Shown here: positions 27,401 through 38,826 of the stretch, piece after piece
How the letters are laid out: the number at the start of each line of letters is the position of its first letter
Numbering within the stretch: the stretch's first letter is position 1
Assembly (NCBI RefSeq): GCF_001522545.3
Contig: NC_031768.1
Coordinates: 93,110,230-93,174,229, forward strand
Direction of reading: 5' to 3'
Length of the DNA: 64,000 nucleotides
From: Parus major
Taxonomy: Eukaryota; Chordata; Aves; Passeriformes; Paridae
Position numbers and translations under genes: made by a program
The notes under the pieces: generated by a model
The model's input: only the letters and a program-made list of their open reading frames with translations
Told to the model about the DNA's origin: nothing
The model's database searches: none

Positions 27401-30400
27401 TACAGAATTGTGTAATGTAGGATATTTGTATGATTCCAAACATTTTTCTTGCATTGTGAGTATCCTCATGTCAGGCGTCAGAGAAAAGAAAGAAACAGCG
27501 ATTGGATGCTACTGTCAGCTCCTTGAGATGGCTTCTATTTTGAGCAGTTAGTGAAAATTGTTCATCTTACAGCTCTTCTGTAAGTTGTAGTTCTTGTCAG
27601 CATTTTTATGGTACTGGAAGGAACAGAGTCAACTTCCTCTTTAATTGCTGTAAAGTGCTTTAATCATGATTCTCAGCTTTTTTCTGTGGGTGTTATTAAG
27701 GGACTATCGAATAAGTTAACTACTAAACACATTTGCAATTAAATCATAAGTACTTGTACTGATTCCAAGGATTTATTTTTCTCCATTTCAGAATAAATAA
27801 TAATAGGCTTCTGAACTCTTTTTACTTCTAATGTACTCTAAATATATGCAGGGAAAAATTTCTAGATAGCAGGATATTTTAGCTTACATTTCTTCAAAAG
27901 TTATTTCTTTCCATTGTAGTGTATTTATATAATTTATATTAATTCCCCCAAGTTTTCTTACAGAAGGAGACTGAAAATAGGGAGCAAACTTTACAAAGTT
28001 TTTAAAGCACCTGCAAAGCTTTTCATGAGTAGCTGTGTGACAACAACAATGACCGTTACTCTGTGGCCATTAAAGAATTTGAGGTACCTGAGTAGTTCCT
28101 AGAAAACAGAAAAGATCAAATGTCATTAAGATGTATGAAGTTGAGCCAGTATGCTGTTAAAGACTTCTGATGGCTGCATGGTGACTTGTATTCTGTGCCA
28201 GTAAGAAAAATAATCCAGTTATACATAAGGTCAAAACTTAAGTTTTGGCAGGGACCAGGTTCCTACAGAAGCAGCTGGCCTTGGCACCTGTAATGGCATG
28301 TGTTTCACAGGGCATCAAGGGGATCCAGAATTGGAATCAGCTCTGAGGGTTAGTTGACTTGCAAAGACCAACAGTAAATGACAAATGCTGACCTTTAATA
28401 TTTCCCCAGACTTGCATGTTCCTGTTTACAGTGTCTTGGTAACTTTGCAACAGCTTCCTTCCTTGTTTGCAGTCACTGGCAGCATGTTTAACCTCAGAGG
28501 TGACTACTAAATGCCAGTTGCTGGGCAGCTCTTTAGATTGACGTACTGGTATCAAGGCATGGTTAAGAGTTCTGCAAACTCTGCTTCCCACTCATCCTTA
28601 TTCTCTGTTGGAACTTTGGTTGTTTTGGGACGGGTGTTTTAAACTACTCACTCACCTGCAGTGCTGTGTAGATGGATGCCCATAGCCCTGTATTATGTCA
28701 CTGGTGAAGATTACCTACAGAATCATCTATTTAAAACAAGGTTGAAGTATAGATAAAATTAAGATTAATGATACAACTGGGAGTTTGTGTTACAGATACA
28801 TAAATAAAACTTAATTTAACACACAGTAATTCTCCCCTCTGATTTGAAATGTTCTTCATCCCTTAGTTTATGGGATAGAAGAACTGCCTTAAACACAAGA
28901 GCATTACTTCCAAATTGTGACTGATCATAAAAGGTTTGAAGTCTTTATCATTAAGGATATTCTAAACTATAGCAGACAAGGTCCTGAGTGTTCTGTTCTA
29001 GCTGGCTGCTCATTGAGCAAGGACTAGGTGATGACCAGTCTCTTCCAGCCCTGGCTATTCAGTAATTTAATGTTGTATTCCCAGGACCAGCTTTGTACAC
29101 AAATATTATGTGGCTCATAGTAGGTCTGGGATGTCACTGGTGAGAATGTAAAAGCTTAGTGACCTGAGGAAATGTTTATCCTTCCCTGTAGTGCTTTACA
29201 ATAACAGTTACAAGAAAGAAGAAACTGGCTTAGAAACTGCTGATTTGCCATAGAAGCCAAGTTACCACCAGAGAAAGTTTCCATACCCTAGACCAGTCTT
29301 AGAGCAATAGTTATGAATTTATGCAGGGTTGATTTAATCTGCCTTTCCTAAGAAACTGTGAAATGTTTTAGTGTTTTAAAGCTCTTCAAGTTTTACCTCT
29401 TCAAGTTTTACAAGTTTCAGTATAGCAGAGGCAGCTGAAAATGCTCCAGCAGTTTCTAGACATCATCTTCAAGGGTCATCTGGGAACTTCTGGTGGCTGA
29501 CTGCTGGTCAGTGTTACCTTTTGGGGACTTACGTGGAGGCTTTATTGGCATTCAGCAATTAAAAGTTACGCTGCTGTCAAGCAGTGTCCATTCACTGTCG
29601 TGGCGCTCTGTCTACATTGTAGTGTACAACATTTTCGCTTTCCATGGGAATGTGAGGAGCTGTTAAATAATGTTACATTCATCACTTAATGTTAATTTTC
29701 AGTTACTGTTGCTATTTTGCTTTCTCAGTCAACTGAAAATTTCTTTTTGCTGCTTCTGTAGCTAATGGTCCAAAATTATTTAATTTGCACAAAACCTGTT
29801 CTTGCTGATGAAGAGGGAGTTGCCTGTTCCTTAAAATATTTTGTTCTGATCTGTTTTTTCAGGCATGCAGAAGTCATGAAGAAAATAATCGAGACTGTTG
29901 CAGAAGGTGGAGGAGAGCTTGGAGTTCACATGTATCCTTTTTCATTATTACACAGATTCTTGGAGACTTCTTGCAGTGTAAGGTCTGTTACCTCAAGCTG
30001 AAACACAGTTGTGTGTAAAAGCAGTGAACAGCAGCTTGGGGTAGCTCTTGCTGGAGTTTTGGGATGAGCTCCTTCAACAGACTCCACTCAGTTTTTGGGG
30101 GAACATGAGGGTGGTGTAAGGCAGAAGCAGTGGGGAAAGCAGGTAGGTTTGAAGGGACAGGGCTGAACACTTGTTTGTAAGGGTGTGAAGGATGTGAGCA
30201 TGAAACAGAAATAGCAGTGTAGGAAGATGAAACTGGAGATTCACAGACTCCATCCAGAGTGTAATCACTGCTTTGCAAAGCAGCTTTTGTTTTAGATTTT
30301 AATCTGAAATTAATTTCTGAAAGGTTAGAGGTCCCACTATTCTCTATTCTGCATGTGGGCAATATCTTGGTAAAACAACATTGCTGACAAAAAGCAATAA

Positions 30401-31665
30401 AAATCACTTAAAACAACTCTGGACATCAATATCACATGTCTCACAACTGGAATTTTTGTTCAGGAAGCTGGGGGTTAGTTATGCTTTGTAATAAATTGAT
30501 AGTATACTTTCTGACTGGAGCAACCTCCCTAATAAAAGCAAGTATGTCCTTTCAAAATAGTGTTCTTTCTGCTGTAAGGCAAATAAGCAGGAATTACTGA
30601 GGCAGCTGGAGGTCCTGAATCAATAAAATTCTCATTTACTTTATGAGTTGAGACTTGCTTAATTTGTGCAACAAGCAACTGGAACTGAACTGGAAAATAA
30701 CTTGTCTGTCACAATTGTTCAAGACTCCTAGTCTTCAGTAGTTGCAAATAGCTTTTTTTTTTTTTTTTCTTTCTTAATCACTTAACAAACTGGGGCATTT
30801 TTAACATTTCTTTACTCATTTTCATGTATTTCCTGTTTGTGAAGAAATGGTCTGTGAGACTATTACGTCAAAACAGTTGGGTTTACTTATATCCAGTACC
30901 AACTGACTTAAGTCATTTGAAAATAGTGACTTATGTTAGTTTTTCAGCTCCCTGCCTGCCTCTTTCCCACATGGACAGAGACTTTAGATTGTAATTATTC
31001 AATATACTCCAGACTGCAAATTCAGGCCCAACATGCATTTGAAGGTGATGTATACAAGGGAACTCTTCTCTGCAAAGGCAGGCTGTTCAGCTTGGTAAAG
31101 CTAATCTCTGTACTTTCCCTTCTGAACAGGCAGGAGCTCTTTCAAAGGATGGCTCAGAATAGGAGCAGATCTCTTTTTTCTGAGCCCTTGAAGCACTGAG
31201 GAAGGGAGCCTCATTTCCCTGCAACTACAGGAAGGTAGATAGGGATTAACCTCGCTGGGTACAGTTCACCTTGGTATTAGTTAATAACAAATATTAAGAA
31301 TGTAAATGGAATTGGTAATGTTTCTCTGGTGTCTGCAAGATACATTGAAAACAACTCCTGGTTTCCTGCATTAACTTAAACCAGGAAGGTCTATTTTTGG
31401 TCAAGCATCAGAAGTCATTGCTGGAATTCTGCCATATTAAACTCCCAGTCTCCTAACTCTGAAGCAGCTAGGTGTTATTTTCCTGTTAGCAAGAGATACT
31501 GCTGAGCAGACCATTGAATGTGACTTCTGCTTTGTTTTGCAGGATTTCTACCTATTGTACATTTTCCTTAATAATAAACTCAGGTACCTTCTTATTTTCT
31601 TGAAATTTGTACAGGCGGTCATTCCAACGATAGAATACGACTACACAAGGCACTTTACGATGTAA
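9366..31665 (+). CDS. ATG3: ATG3, E2-like enzyme for LC3/GABARAP lipidation (complete, 12 coding exons)
   Basis: ATG3 accepts ATG8-family proteins (LC3, GABARAP) from the E1-like ATG7 as a thioester and transfers them to phosphatidylethanolamine on autophagic membranes, helped by ATG12-ATG5-ATG16L1. Exons: 9366-9437, 12140-12181, 15329-15378, 16606-16676, 18430-18537, 20136-20185, 22087-22168, 22685-22719, 23477-23632, 24269-24396, 29863-29931, 31584-31665. They join in frame to 945 nt, 314 residues plus stop, the same length as human ATG3. Seen in order: the N-terminal membrane-sensing helix ([19 protein letters not shown]), the E2-like core, an acidic flexible insert (residues about 90-190, with [20 protein letters not shown] and LLETDD), [20 protein letters not shown], then the HPC motif whose cysteine falls at residue 264, the known catalytic position. 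The LETD site reported as a caspase-8 target in mammals is kept. The C-terminus is YDYTRHFTM. Confidence 0.98.
12140..12181 (+). CDS. ATG3: ATG3 exon 2
   Basis: 42 nt encoding [14 protein letters not shown]. Acceptor TTCTTGCAG, donor GTAAGT, phase 0 at both ends. Confidence 0.95.
15329..15378 (+). CDS. ATG3: ATG3 exon 3
   Basis: 50 nt encoding [16 protein letters not shown] and two bases of the following Trp codon. Acceptor CTTAACAG, donor GTAAGT. Confidence 0.95.
16183..16251. repeat. AT-rich low-complexity tract
   Basis: Imperfect TATAT and TTTATAT units in ATG3 intron 3. Confidence 0.8.
16606..16676 (+). CDS. ATG3: ATG3 exon 4
   Basis: 71 nt encoding (W)[18 protein letters not shown] and LVTKN. 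Acceptor TTTTTCAG, donor GTAAGG. Confidence 0.95.
17223..17260. repeat. Perfect 13-bp inverted repeat, 12-nt spacer
   Basis: CAAAATGTGGATT (17223-17235) and its reverse complement (17248-17260). A nested GATAC/GTATC pair offers an alternative fold. It lies in ATG3 intron 4. Confidence 0.8.
18430..18537 (+). CDS. ATG3: ATG3 exon 5
   Basis: 108 nt encoding [20 protein letters not shown], then [16 protein letters not shown]. It opens the acidic flexible region that contacts ATG7 and ATG12. Acceptor TTTTTGTAG, donor GTATTC. Confidence 0.95.
19098..19129. repeat. Perfect 13-bp inverted repeat, 6-nt loop
   Basis: TGGTGGAGAAAAC (19098-19110), loop AATGAT, then its exact reverse complement (19117-19129). 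It lies in ATG3 intron 5. Confidence 0.85.
20136..20185 (+). CDS. ATG3: ATG3 exon 6
   Basis: 50 nt encoding [17 protein letters not shown], part of the flexible-region helix. Acceptor TTTACAG, donor GTACTT. Confidence 0.95.
21628..21685 (+). mobile_element. CR1 3' remnant, opposite orientation
   Basis: GGGGGTTGGACTCAATCATC, then GGGTCCCTTGCTTGAAATAT and TTTATGATG fit the sense-strand CR1 3' end. It lies in ATG3 intron 6. Confidence 0.6.
22087..22168 (+). CDS. ATG3: ATG3 exon 7
   Basis: 82 nt encoding [20 protein letters not shown] and GEAADME. It is the least conserved part of the protein against human but keeps the acidic run. Acceptor TTCTAAAG, donor GTATTT. Confidence 0.93.
22685..22719 (+). 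CDS. ATG3: ATG3 exon 8 (35-nt small exon)
   Basis: Encodes [12 protein letters not shown]. It contains the LETD tetrapeptide reported as a caspase-8 cleavage site in mammalian ATG3. Acceptor TCTTTTCAG, donor GTGAGT. Confidence 0.93.
23477..23632 (+). CDS. ATG3: ATG3 exon 9
   Basis: 156 nt, 52 residues, from [20 protein letters not shown] to [20 protein letters not shown] and YDE. This is the main E2-fold beta-sheet core. Acceptor TGAACCAG, donor GTATAT. Confidence 0.96.
24269..24396 (+). CDS. ATG3: ATG3 exon 10, catalytic exon
   Basis: 128 nt encoding [20 protein letters not shown] through [17 protein letters not shown]. The catalytic cysteine of the HPC motif (residue 264) is the codon at 24392-24394. 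Acceptor CTCTACAG, donor GTAAGT. Confidence 0.97.
26300..26388. repeat. TATACA/TA microsatellite-like tract
   Basis: Alternating purine-pyrimidine sequence with repeated TATATACACATAC and ACATATATA units in ATG3 intron 10. Confidence 0.85.
29018..29072 (+). mobile_element. Possible CR1 3' remnant
   Basis: AAGGACTAGGTGATGACCAG then CTTCCAGCCCTGGCTATTCA resembles a worn sense-strand CR1 3' end. It lies in ATG3 intron 10. Confidence 0.45.
29863..29931 (+). CDS. ATG3: ATG3 exon 11
   Basis: 69 nt encoding (R)[19 protein letters not shown] and GVH, ending inside the Met codon. The donor GTATCCTTTT is U12-type. Acceptor TTTTTTCAG. Confidence 0.95.
29932..31583 (+). other. ATG3: Probable U12-type intron of ATG3
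   Basis: The donor GTATCCTTTT matches the minor-spliceosome 5' site consensus. TTTTCCTTAAT, ending about 12 nt before the acceptor AG, matches the U12 branch-site consensus. Use of this exact donor and acceptor is forced by the conserved reading GVH-M-YLLIF across the join. Confidence 0.85.
30753..30768. repeat. Poly-T tract
   Basis: Sixteen consecutive T inside the U12-type intron of ATG3. Confidence 0.8.
31584..31665 (+). CDS. ATG3: ATG3 exon 12, C-terminus and stop
   Basis: Encodes (M)[20 protein letters not shown] and TRHFTM, followed by TAA at 31663-31665. The acceptor AAACTCAG has no long pyrimidine tract, as expected downstream of a U12 branch site. Confidence 0.96.
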
Positions 31666-31785
31666 CTAAAATAAGAGATGTGTTCCTCTAATTATCAAAT
31701 CTTTTTTTAAATAACCCATCCATGTGACTTATACAACATTATACACAGTTTCTGTAACTAATCTTTTATCAACTTGATGCATTAA

Positions 31786-31844
31786 AATAAAATGTTCCAT
31801 TACCAGCCTTTTTAATAAAAATCTCTGTGTGTAATATAAATAAA
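31786..31844 (+). terminator. ATG3: ATG3 polyadenylation signals
   Basis: Three AATAAA hexamers occur 120-180 nt after the stop codon, at 31786-31791, 31814-31819 and 31839-31844. They fit a short 3' UTR ending at about 31810-31865. Which one is used cannot be told from sequence. Confidence 0.6.
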
Positions 31845-31865
31845 TCACTTTCATTCCAGTACAGA

Positions 31866-34800
31866 TGCTGCACTAAGAGGTGGGATTTTTTTCCTCCTTA
31901 ATTCCTCTAATTTCTTTCCATGAGATTATTTTTGTGTATGTTGGAAACTGAAAGCTGCTTTTGTAGCAGAAGCCTAATAGTTTTGACTTTGTAGCTGATT
32001 CCTAAACTGTGCATTTTTTATTTTTTCCCCTCATATTTAAATTCACTTAAGAATTCACTTTGTGGAGAGCTTTTTCTCAGCTGTGAATGGTTAAATTTCA
32101 TATTGATGGAGGAAGTTTTTAAAAGATTAAAAAAATAAGTGGTTGTCTTCTTAGGAAAGTTTGACTACAGCTTAAACAACTGTAACTAACCAGTCTTTGA
32201 AAGATGATTTACACTTGAGCAAGACTAGAGATGGAGTATTTGGGGAGGCAAGAGAGGAATATTGATGATGTAGTCTGTTTGTCTTGTAATAAAGAACAGT
32301 CATATTGACAAAGATACAGCTTGAGGGTAAAGGGAAAAGATGGCTATGGCAGAGCAAGATTCAATCTTGATTATTTGTCTGCCTCAGCTACATTAATTGC
32401 CAGCCCAATAGCGTGGTTTCCTCCTTGAGATGAACATACATGGAGTTGTTTGTGGGTTCAGATATTGCAGAGGCATCCAGGCTTTAGCAGACACTTTCTG
32501 CTAAAAATGTAATGTTTTTATTAATGAAAATTGTAGGAAAATACCATTATGTCTGTGTATGTATATTTGTGCATATGTTTATAGTAATTAGATTTGCTTA
32601 AACAGGTTTTCAGGAAAGCACTTTTATCTCCCAAATATCTATCCTGCATTCTGGAAGGTAATCAGAAGTTGGGTGTCTGCAATGGACCGAATTTACTGTT
32701 GGGTAGGAAGATGGGTCCCAGTCCTGGCATAGCTGGTCCCTGTTTCGGCTGTCCTGTGTACAGCCTCTTACATGTGAACACGTAATCAGGTTCTGTGTTC
32801 TATGCTAAAATTGACTTTCATATCTGTCTTCCTCTTTTTTGGACAGTATCTTAAGCAATGTCTGTGTAAGTGAAGAGTAATACTGGCTGAAACCTGTTAA
32901 AACACCCACTGAGTCATGCCATAGGAATTTGCCTATGAGACTAATCTCAGAGATGTTTTGGGCTTTCTGGTAACAAAGGAAGCGGCTGTTCTCCACCCAA
33001 GAAATAGCAAGGCTTGAAGGGGGGCAAAGAGAGGGAGTATGACTTAAAATAACCAGTAGTGATGTATATTTTTCCTTTAATGCATCAGAATCTTTTGAAA
33101 TATCATTCTCCCTAAAAGGTATCTGTTATTCTCCTTTAAGATGGTGAATTAGTTTCATAAGTCACCAGTACGTTAAGTTATAAAATACCATATTCTTCCT
33201 TGTCAGGCTTTTGATGAAAAAAGTGGTGTGAATTTTTTTTATTATTATTATTTATTTTTTTATGTATAAACCAAAAAAGGCCTTTTTCTCTGTCCCTGAC
33301 AGAAGAAGAGGCACTGCAGAACTGATGAGAGTTTGCCAATGGCTTCCATCATCACCGTGATATTAAATGTCTTTTAGCCATTTTAGCCCTGCACTGTCTG
33401 GTGTCACAAAAGCCAATCCTTGGTGAAGAGGACATGGTGCTCTGCTTGGCTGCTTATCAAAGTGGCTGTACATGCAAGCAGATTTGACCTGGATGCACTT
33501 GCAGCAGTTGTACTGTACCTTAATCTTCCTCTTCCTTTGGGATTAATCTTTAAAATTCCTGATGGAACCAAAGATTGCTGCTGTAGGAGCTACTATAAAC
33601 ATGTAAATGTAGTAACTTCGGTTAAAGTTTCTCTCAGATCCTACATGATTATTAAATATCTGAATTTTGTGTCTGTATCAGAAGAACTTCTGAGAAGTTC
33701 TGCTCTGCTCACTTTCGTACTACACACCTTACAGTTCTTGTGGCTCTTTGCCTGCTTTCTGTGTCTTGATCTTGGACTTTGGGTACATTCTCATTTACAG
33801 GTGCTGCATGCAGTGAAGGTGTGGGTGAAATTTTGATTCTACTGAATCTAAAGATTATGCACAATGAATGAGTTGTGATGTGAAGGGAATAACCTCACAG
33901 TGATGTAAATAATGACCATCACAGCCTATTGTCAGGCTTCAGATATCTAGTTTTCAATTAACATGAAATGTGAAAATAGTATAATAATAGTAAACAAATT
34001 TAAAATGCTAATAAAATACTTGCTTCCAATAAAAAATAAATGTGGAAGATAAAAATCAAAGCAGTAACTGTGGAAAGTGTAGTTCTGAATTTAGTATTTT
34101 AAAAATCTAATCAAAGCCTAAGCTACAAGTAATGAAGGATGGAAATAGTGTTAAACAAACTGGGCAGTTTCCACTTTGTCCTTCTGTGGCAGCATTTTTA
34201 GGTGTGGGAAAACTGAGTTTCTTTAACCGGCTTGCTAACAAATAGCCTGAGCCATTGCTAAAGAACTAGAATGTTTTGTATTTGTCTGTGTTGTGAAGTC
34301 TGTAGGGACAGTTATAATTTAGGGTTTTATTATGCTAAAAGTTTACTGATTTACGTGTCTCTTTCTGAAACATGCCTATCTGCTTTTCTAGTGCAAAACA
34401 GCATTTTATGCCATCTTGAAGATCTGTTTTAAGTCTACTATTTGGAAACAAATGCAAAAAAACCCAAAACACCTGGATGTAGAAAATTCAACTGTATAAA
34501 GGATGAAAAATTTCATTCATTCAGAATATCATCCTTATTGTTGGAAGTAGGTGTGTACAACTTCATAAGAGGCACTCTTTTTTGATAGTCCAGTTTCAGT
34601 TGCAACAAAGATTTATGAGAAAAAAAGATGAGTCTTCCTAGCTTCAGACTCTTGCACTGGTATCCTTACTGTTGTTCTCTACAGAAAGAAATACAAGATG
34701 AATATGCTGCTAGACTGACTTAGCATGAGGCCAGCTGCTTCCATAGCAGTGCATATCAATTCTAAGCTTGGGCAAATACAGAAATCTCTTAGTAAAGAAG

Positions 34801-37800
34801 ACAAACTGGAACACAGAGAACACAAACAATGAGTAGGAGTAAATTTCTTTGTTGAGCCAAACTGAAATTTTTCTGGCAAAAGTTAAACACACAGGAATAA
34901 AAAAATGGGGTTCACTTGAGTCAATCCAGAATTTTAAGTGAGCTTTCATTTACACAGATTTTGAAGAGAGGAAGCTTGTATATCCTTGTTTGTTCCTTAA
35001 AATGATTTTTTTTTCAGACCACAAGCCAATGGTTTTAGACAAAATTGTTAAAGCACTGAAATTAGGTTTTACAGCATTTAGAAAATAAACATGTTTTCTT
35101 CTGTAACTTTACTGAATTCAACATCTCTGTACAAATAGTTTTGGTCCTGCTAAATAAATACTTTTGGCAAACATCAACTGAAGAAACACCCAATTCTAAC
35201 AAGGGACATTTGCTTTTCTGCTCAGGAATAATACAAGTTTAAAATATGAATGCATGTAGGTTTAAATCAACATGATGATTTGTCTTCTGAAGCACTTCTG
35301 AAGTGCCAAGGCAAACTGAAATGCCCTTCTACATTCTTACTGCCTTTTAGTTTGTTTATGACCACAGAAGTCACACAGCCTGCCTTCCCTTAACAGTGTA
35401 CACAATGTGTTCTTGTGAGAGCTGTCATCAAAACACATACATCTTCTTTTGTGTAACTTGTTCTCTGAAAGAAACCCTCAGTTTCTCTGCCATCTTTTCT
35501 TTTTGCCTGTTCATATGGTTTTTTGGCATAGCACATCTACTTTCAGCTTCTAAACTGAGCTGTTTCACAGGTTAACCTTTCTTGGCTTTAGTGCCCACTT
35601 GCAGAAGCGAAGATATTCGACTGATGGCCTGTGTTCCTGCTTGTGCCTGGCAGATTTGGTAAGTGCCCCTCTGTCTTCTACCTACTTCAGAGGCACGTGT
35701 TCACTGCTGATTCAATAATTAACTCCTTGTTTGCCCGTGAAGCCTGTTGAGCCTGCACTAAACAAAGTATGCTGCTGGGCCTCTGTGCATTGATTGGTGT
35801 GTTTGAATGAGGGAGAGATCTCTCTTAGGGCATTAATAGCAACTAATTCCACAGTCGTTTTACAGTTTTTCCTTCTCTGTTCTAGCTCCCTCTCTGTCAC
35901 CAGTTGTGAAAGTTGATGGCAGGCATCAGGATATGATTGCCTGCTGGCACTTAAGGTATTTTTTTTGATGAAGTAGAACCAAGTTTGTTGTGGATCCTGA
36001 TTTTTTATTTGCAGCAAGTTGCATATCACCCTTTACATCTCTTTTTAAAGATCTGTTCTTGATCACTCAGATTCAGCCTAGGTGATTTCACCCTGCCTAA
36101 GTGTAAAAGTGGCACTGCCAGTTAATTTTACAGGTCAGCTTTTAGAGAGGACTGCAGGTATACCCTTAATATGTTTTCATATGACAAGAAATCAAGATAA
36201 TAATTACTGGGTGTCAGAACAGACAGTAAGCTTGCCCAGTTCAAAGGTGCAGACCTGCTCTTAATGTTATAAGGTATTGCTTAGGCTTCTCTTTCAATGC
36301 TTGGTTTTCATTTGGCATTTCAGTATCAATACATCCCAAAGGTACTACTCTGTTTTGGGAGTAGCCTTCACCATGCTGCAGAGATTGTCTTGCCAGCCTG
36401 CACTGGACCCACATTCCCCCATGCATGCTTTTGACCACTTAATGTTGTTACTGACTTGCAATTGACACTTGAACATGTGGGTAAGCAATGAGGATAAATT
36501 ATGAAGTTTGCAGCATGTGCAGGCTTGTGAAGTAGAAAAAAAGATCACAGCTAAATATGTGAATAACCAATAAAGTTGTATTGTCTTGAAAGACTTCAGC
36601 CTGGAAGAATATATTCTATAGTCACTTGTCATGGACTAATAGTAATAGCTTGCAAGCAACCAATGTTAATTTAAAGAAATTATATGTATGTATTAGACTT
36701 TCACAACATCAGACATATAATTGCAGATATTAGAAATTAATGATCAGGTGGAAGGGAATAAGATATTTGGATTATTAATAATGATTTTCAGGACATTTCA
36801 TAAAGCCCATAGGATACAATGTATGGAACAGCTTAAATAAAAGAAGAGAAAAGAAAAAAACCCTAAGGCTGATGCAGATGATTTTGGGAAAATTTTGATT
36901 AATTTTAAATTGATACTAAAAATGTGAGGAAAAAATGAGCAAGCAGCTAGCATTGGATTTCTTGTTCTTAAAGGGTTAAAGAAGGGTAACAAAATGGTGA
37001 TCAGTGTATCTTAATGGAAGGTATCTGTCCTGCAATTTGATACTGTTCTTTAAAACTATCAATATGATCAGCCACACTTAAAAATCCTTACCTTTAAAAT
37101 GATACTGCATCATTTATTGACAACTAAATTTAAAAAATACAGCTCCCAAATTCCTTGAAATGAATAAAAGGGAAGTAACCAACTGATGTCAGCTTTGATG
37201 ATTCCCATCTCACAGACACCAAGCAGGAGGTGTTAATCATGAAATTAATGGGTATTAATTTTTAGTCTGCAATAATTTAACTTTTTATTAAAAGGAAAAA
37301 TTATTAGAAGCCTACTTATAATAGAAATTTCAAACATAAGCAGTTCATTAAACAGAATCACGATGTTGGTAGTCATGTGCTGTCTAAGTGAGCACGATTC
37401 TTTTCAGGTTTATGCACCAAATGATCCTGAAGTTTGTTAGTAAACATTTAGCTGTTGATCTTCATCCTTTTTTTTTTTTCAGCCATCTTCCCTATTTCTT
37501 CTAAGGCCTTATGGTACCATATAATTTGGACAGAATGGCCAAGCTGATAGGCCATTCTGCTGTTTAAATGAAAGTATCAAACCTAGAACTGATCAGGTTT
37601 TCTTTTGAAGTAACCCAAAATGAAATGTCCTTTTTTTGTAGTTCTGGAGTGGAGTTATTTTGATCTGGGGATTTAGGTGATTTTTTCATTAAAATATTAA
37701 GAGAACATTACTGAAAATGTCATTTTCATTTTCTGGCCACGAAAAAAAAATAAATAGATAGGATTTTTTGTTTTTCTACCAATGGGGTGTGTGGGAAACA

Positions 37801-38600
37801 TGATCAACAATTTACTTGCTGTTTTGACCAACTTCTTAGCACTGCCAAAAGCAGGGGAACATTTTTGCTAATACAGTTGACATTGATAATTACCTTATCA
37901 AAAGGTATTTTCCTAATCATATTTTGTTAGATAAATGTCAACAGACCCTAATCAAGACAAAATTAAAAGTCTCCAGTCTGACCTGGTAGCTGCCACTAAG
38001 AAGCCCATTGGTTACCTATTACCTGAGGTATTTGGGAGTGTAGTGGGAATCAAACTGAAGCTGGCAACATTTGGAAAGGCGGCTGCCTTACTGTTCTGAG
38101 CATGCAGTACATGCTGATCTGAACTAGATTTTAGCTTTGCACCCAATTCTACTCCCTGTACCTAATGCTTCAGTATTTTGCTTGTAACCTGAAAATGGTT
38201 TCTTAGGAAATGTAACAACTACCTGGAAAACTTCCATCAGTGCCAGCCATGGGCTGGGTTTCTTTTTTCTGGGAAGACAGAAAATATGCAGCACTTCTTC
38301 TAACCATGCAAGTCAAACATCCTGTAATTGAAGTAATCTATTCTGCCTCTGATATCCTGCTGCTTCAGTACACAGTGACCCAACCACCTAGTGGGGCTGA
38401 AGCTGCTTCTTCTTGGTGCTTGTCTCTCGCTGGAGGTGGTGTGGAGGAGGGGAAGGAAGGTAGTTTAAACAGTTTTTTATCTCTATTGGATCCCTGTCAG
38501 TAAGGGGAGGCGGAGGTGAAGAGCAATGACCTGAGCATAGCAAATGTTGTTACCCTGTTGCATCATAATTATTTCATTTCTGAGGGGAAGTCAGAAGCAG
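31866..38600. other. Intergenic region between ATG3 and F5, no recognised gene
   Basis: About 6.7 kb of AT-rich DNA. Open frames are short, unconserved in appearance and lack gene structure; the longest (33420-33836, plus, 138 codons) resembles nothing I know. There is a T-rich run near 33230-33262. An exon-like stretch with good splice signals lies at 35605-35658. I found no match to BTLA, the gene that follows ATG3 in human. Confidence 0.6.
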
Positions 38601-38607
38601 CAACAGC

Positions 38608-38615
38608 AATAAAAG
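38608..38615 (+). promoter_or_regulatory. F5: Possible TATA-like element of F5
   Basis: AATAAAAG lies about 55 nt before the F5 start codon, which would put transcription start near 38638 and give a short 5' UTR. There is no CpG island, as expected for a tissue-restricted (hepatocyte) gene. Weak evidence. Confidence 0.25.
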
Positions 38616-38665
38616 CAGTGGTTTCTGCCTTGTCTTCCAGAGCAGCATCAACAGGCATCTCTACC

Positions 38666-38826
38666 ATGACACTGCACTGCTTGCAGCTTTTTCTCTTGCT
38701 TCTGCTTGGTTCGTGGTGGCCAGACTCAGGGCAGCATGTGGCAGGAGCTGTGAAGGTCAGGGAGCACTATATAGCTGCACAGATCACTAGCTGGACCTAC
38801 AAACCGGAACCTGAGGAAAAATCCAG
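38666..38826 (+). CDS. F5: F5 exon 1 (signal peptide and start of A1)
   Basis: The ATG at 38666 opens a hydrophobic leader ([13 protein letters not shown]), then [20 protein letters not shown] at the start of A1. The frame is open upstream to 38516, but the leader fixes the start. Donor GTAACA, phase 2. Confidence 0.93.

Noticed and set aside
29988..30407. 139-codon minus-strand open frame in ATG3 intron 11
   Set aside because: No homology recognised and it sits wholly inside an intron of a gene on the other strand, with no splice or poly(A) support.
33420..33836. 138-codon open frame in the ATG3-F5 interval
   Set aside because: No recognisable domain, no splice context, no CpG island or poly(A) signal placed to support it, and a composition like AT-rich intergenic DNA.
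38516..38665. In-frame N-terminal extension of F5
   Set aside because: The extension has no signal-peptide character and no conserved sequence, and it starts with a non-ATG codon. The ATG at 38666 starts a proper leader.
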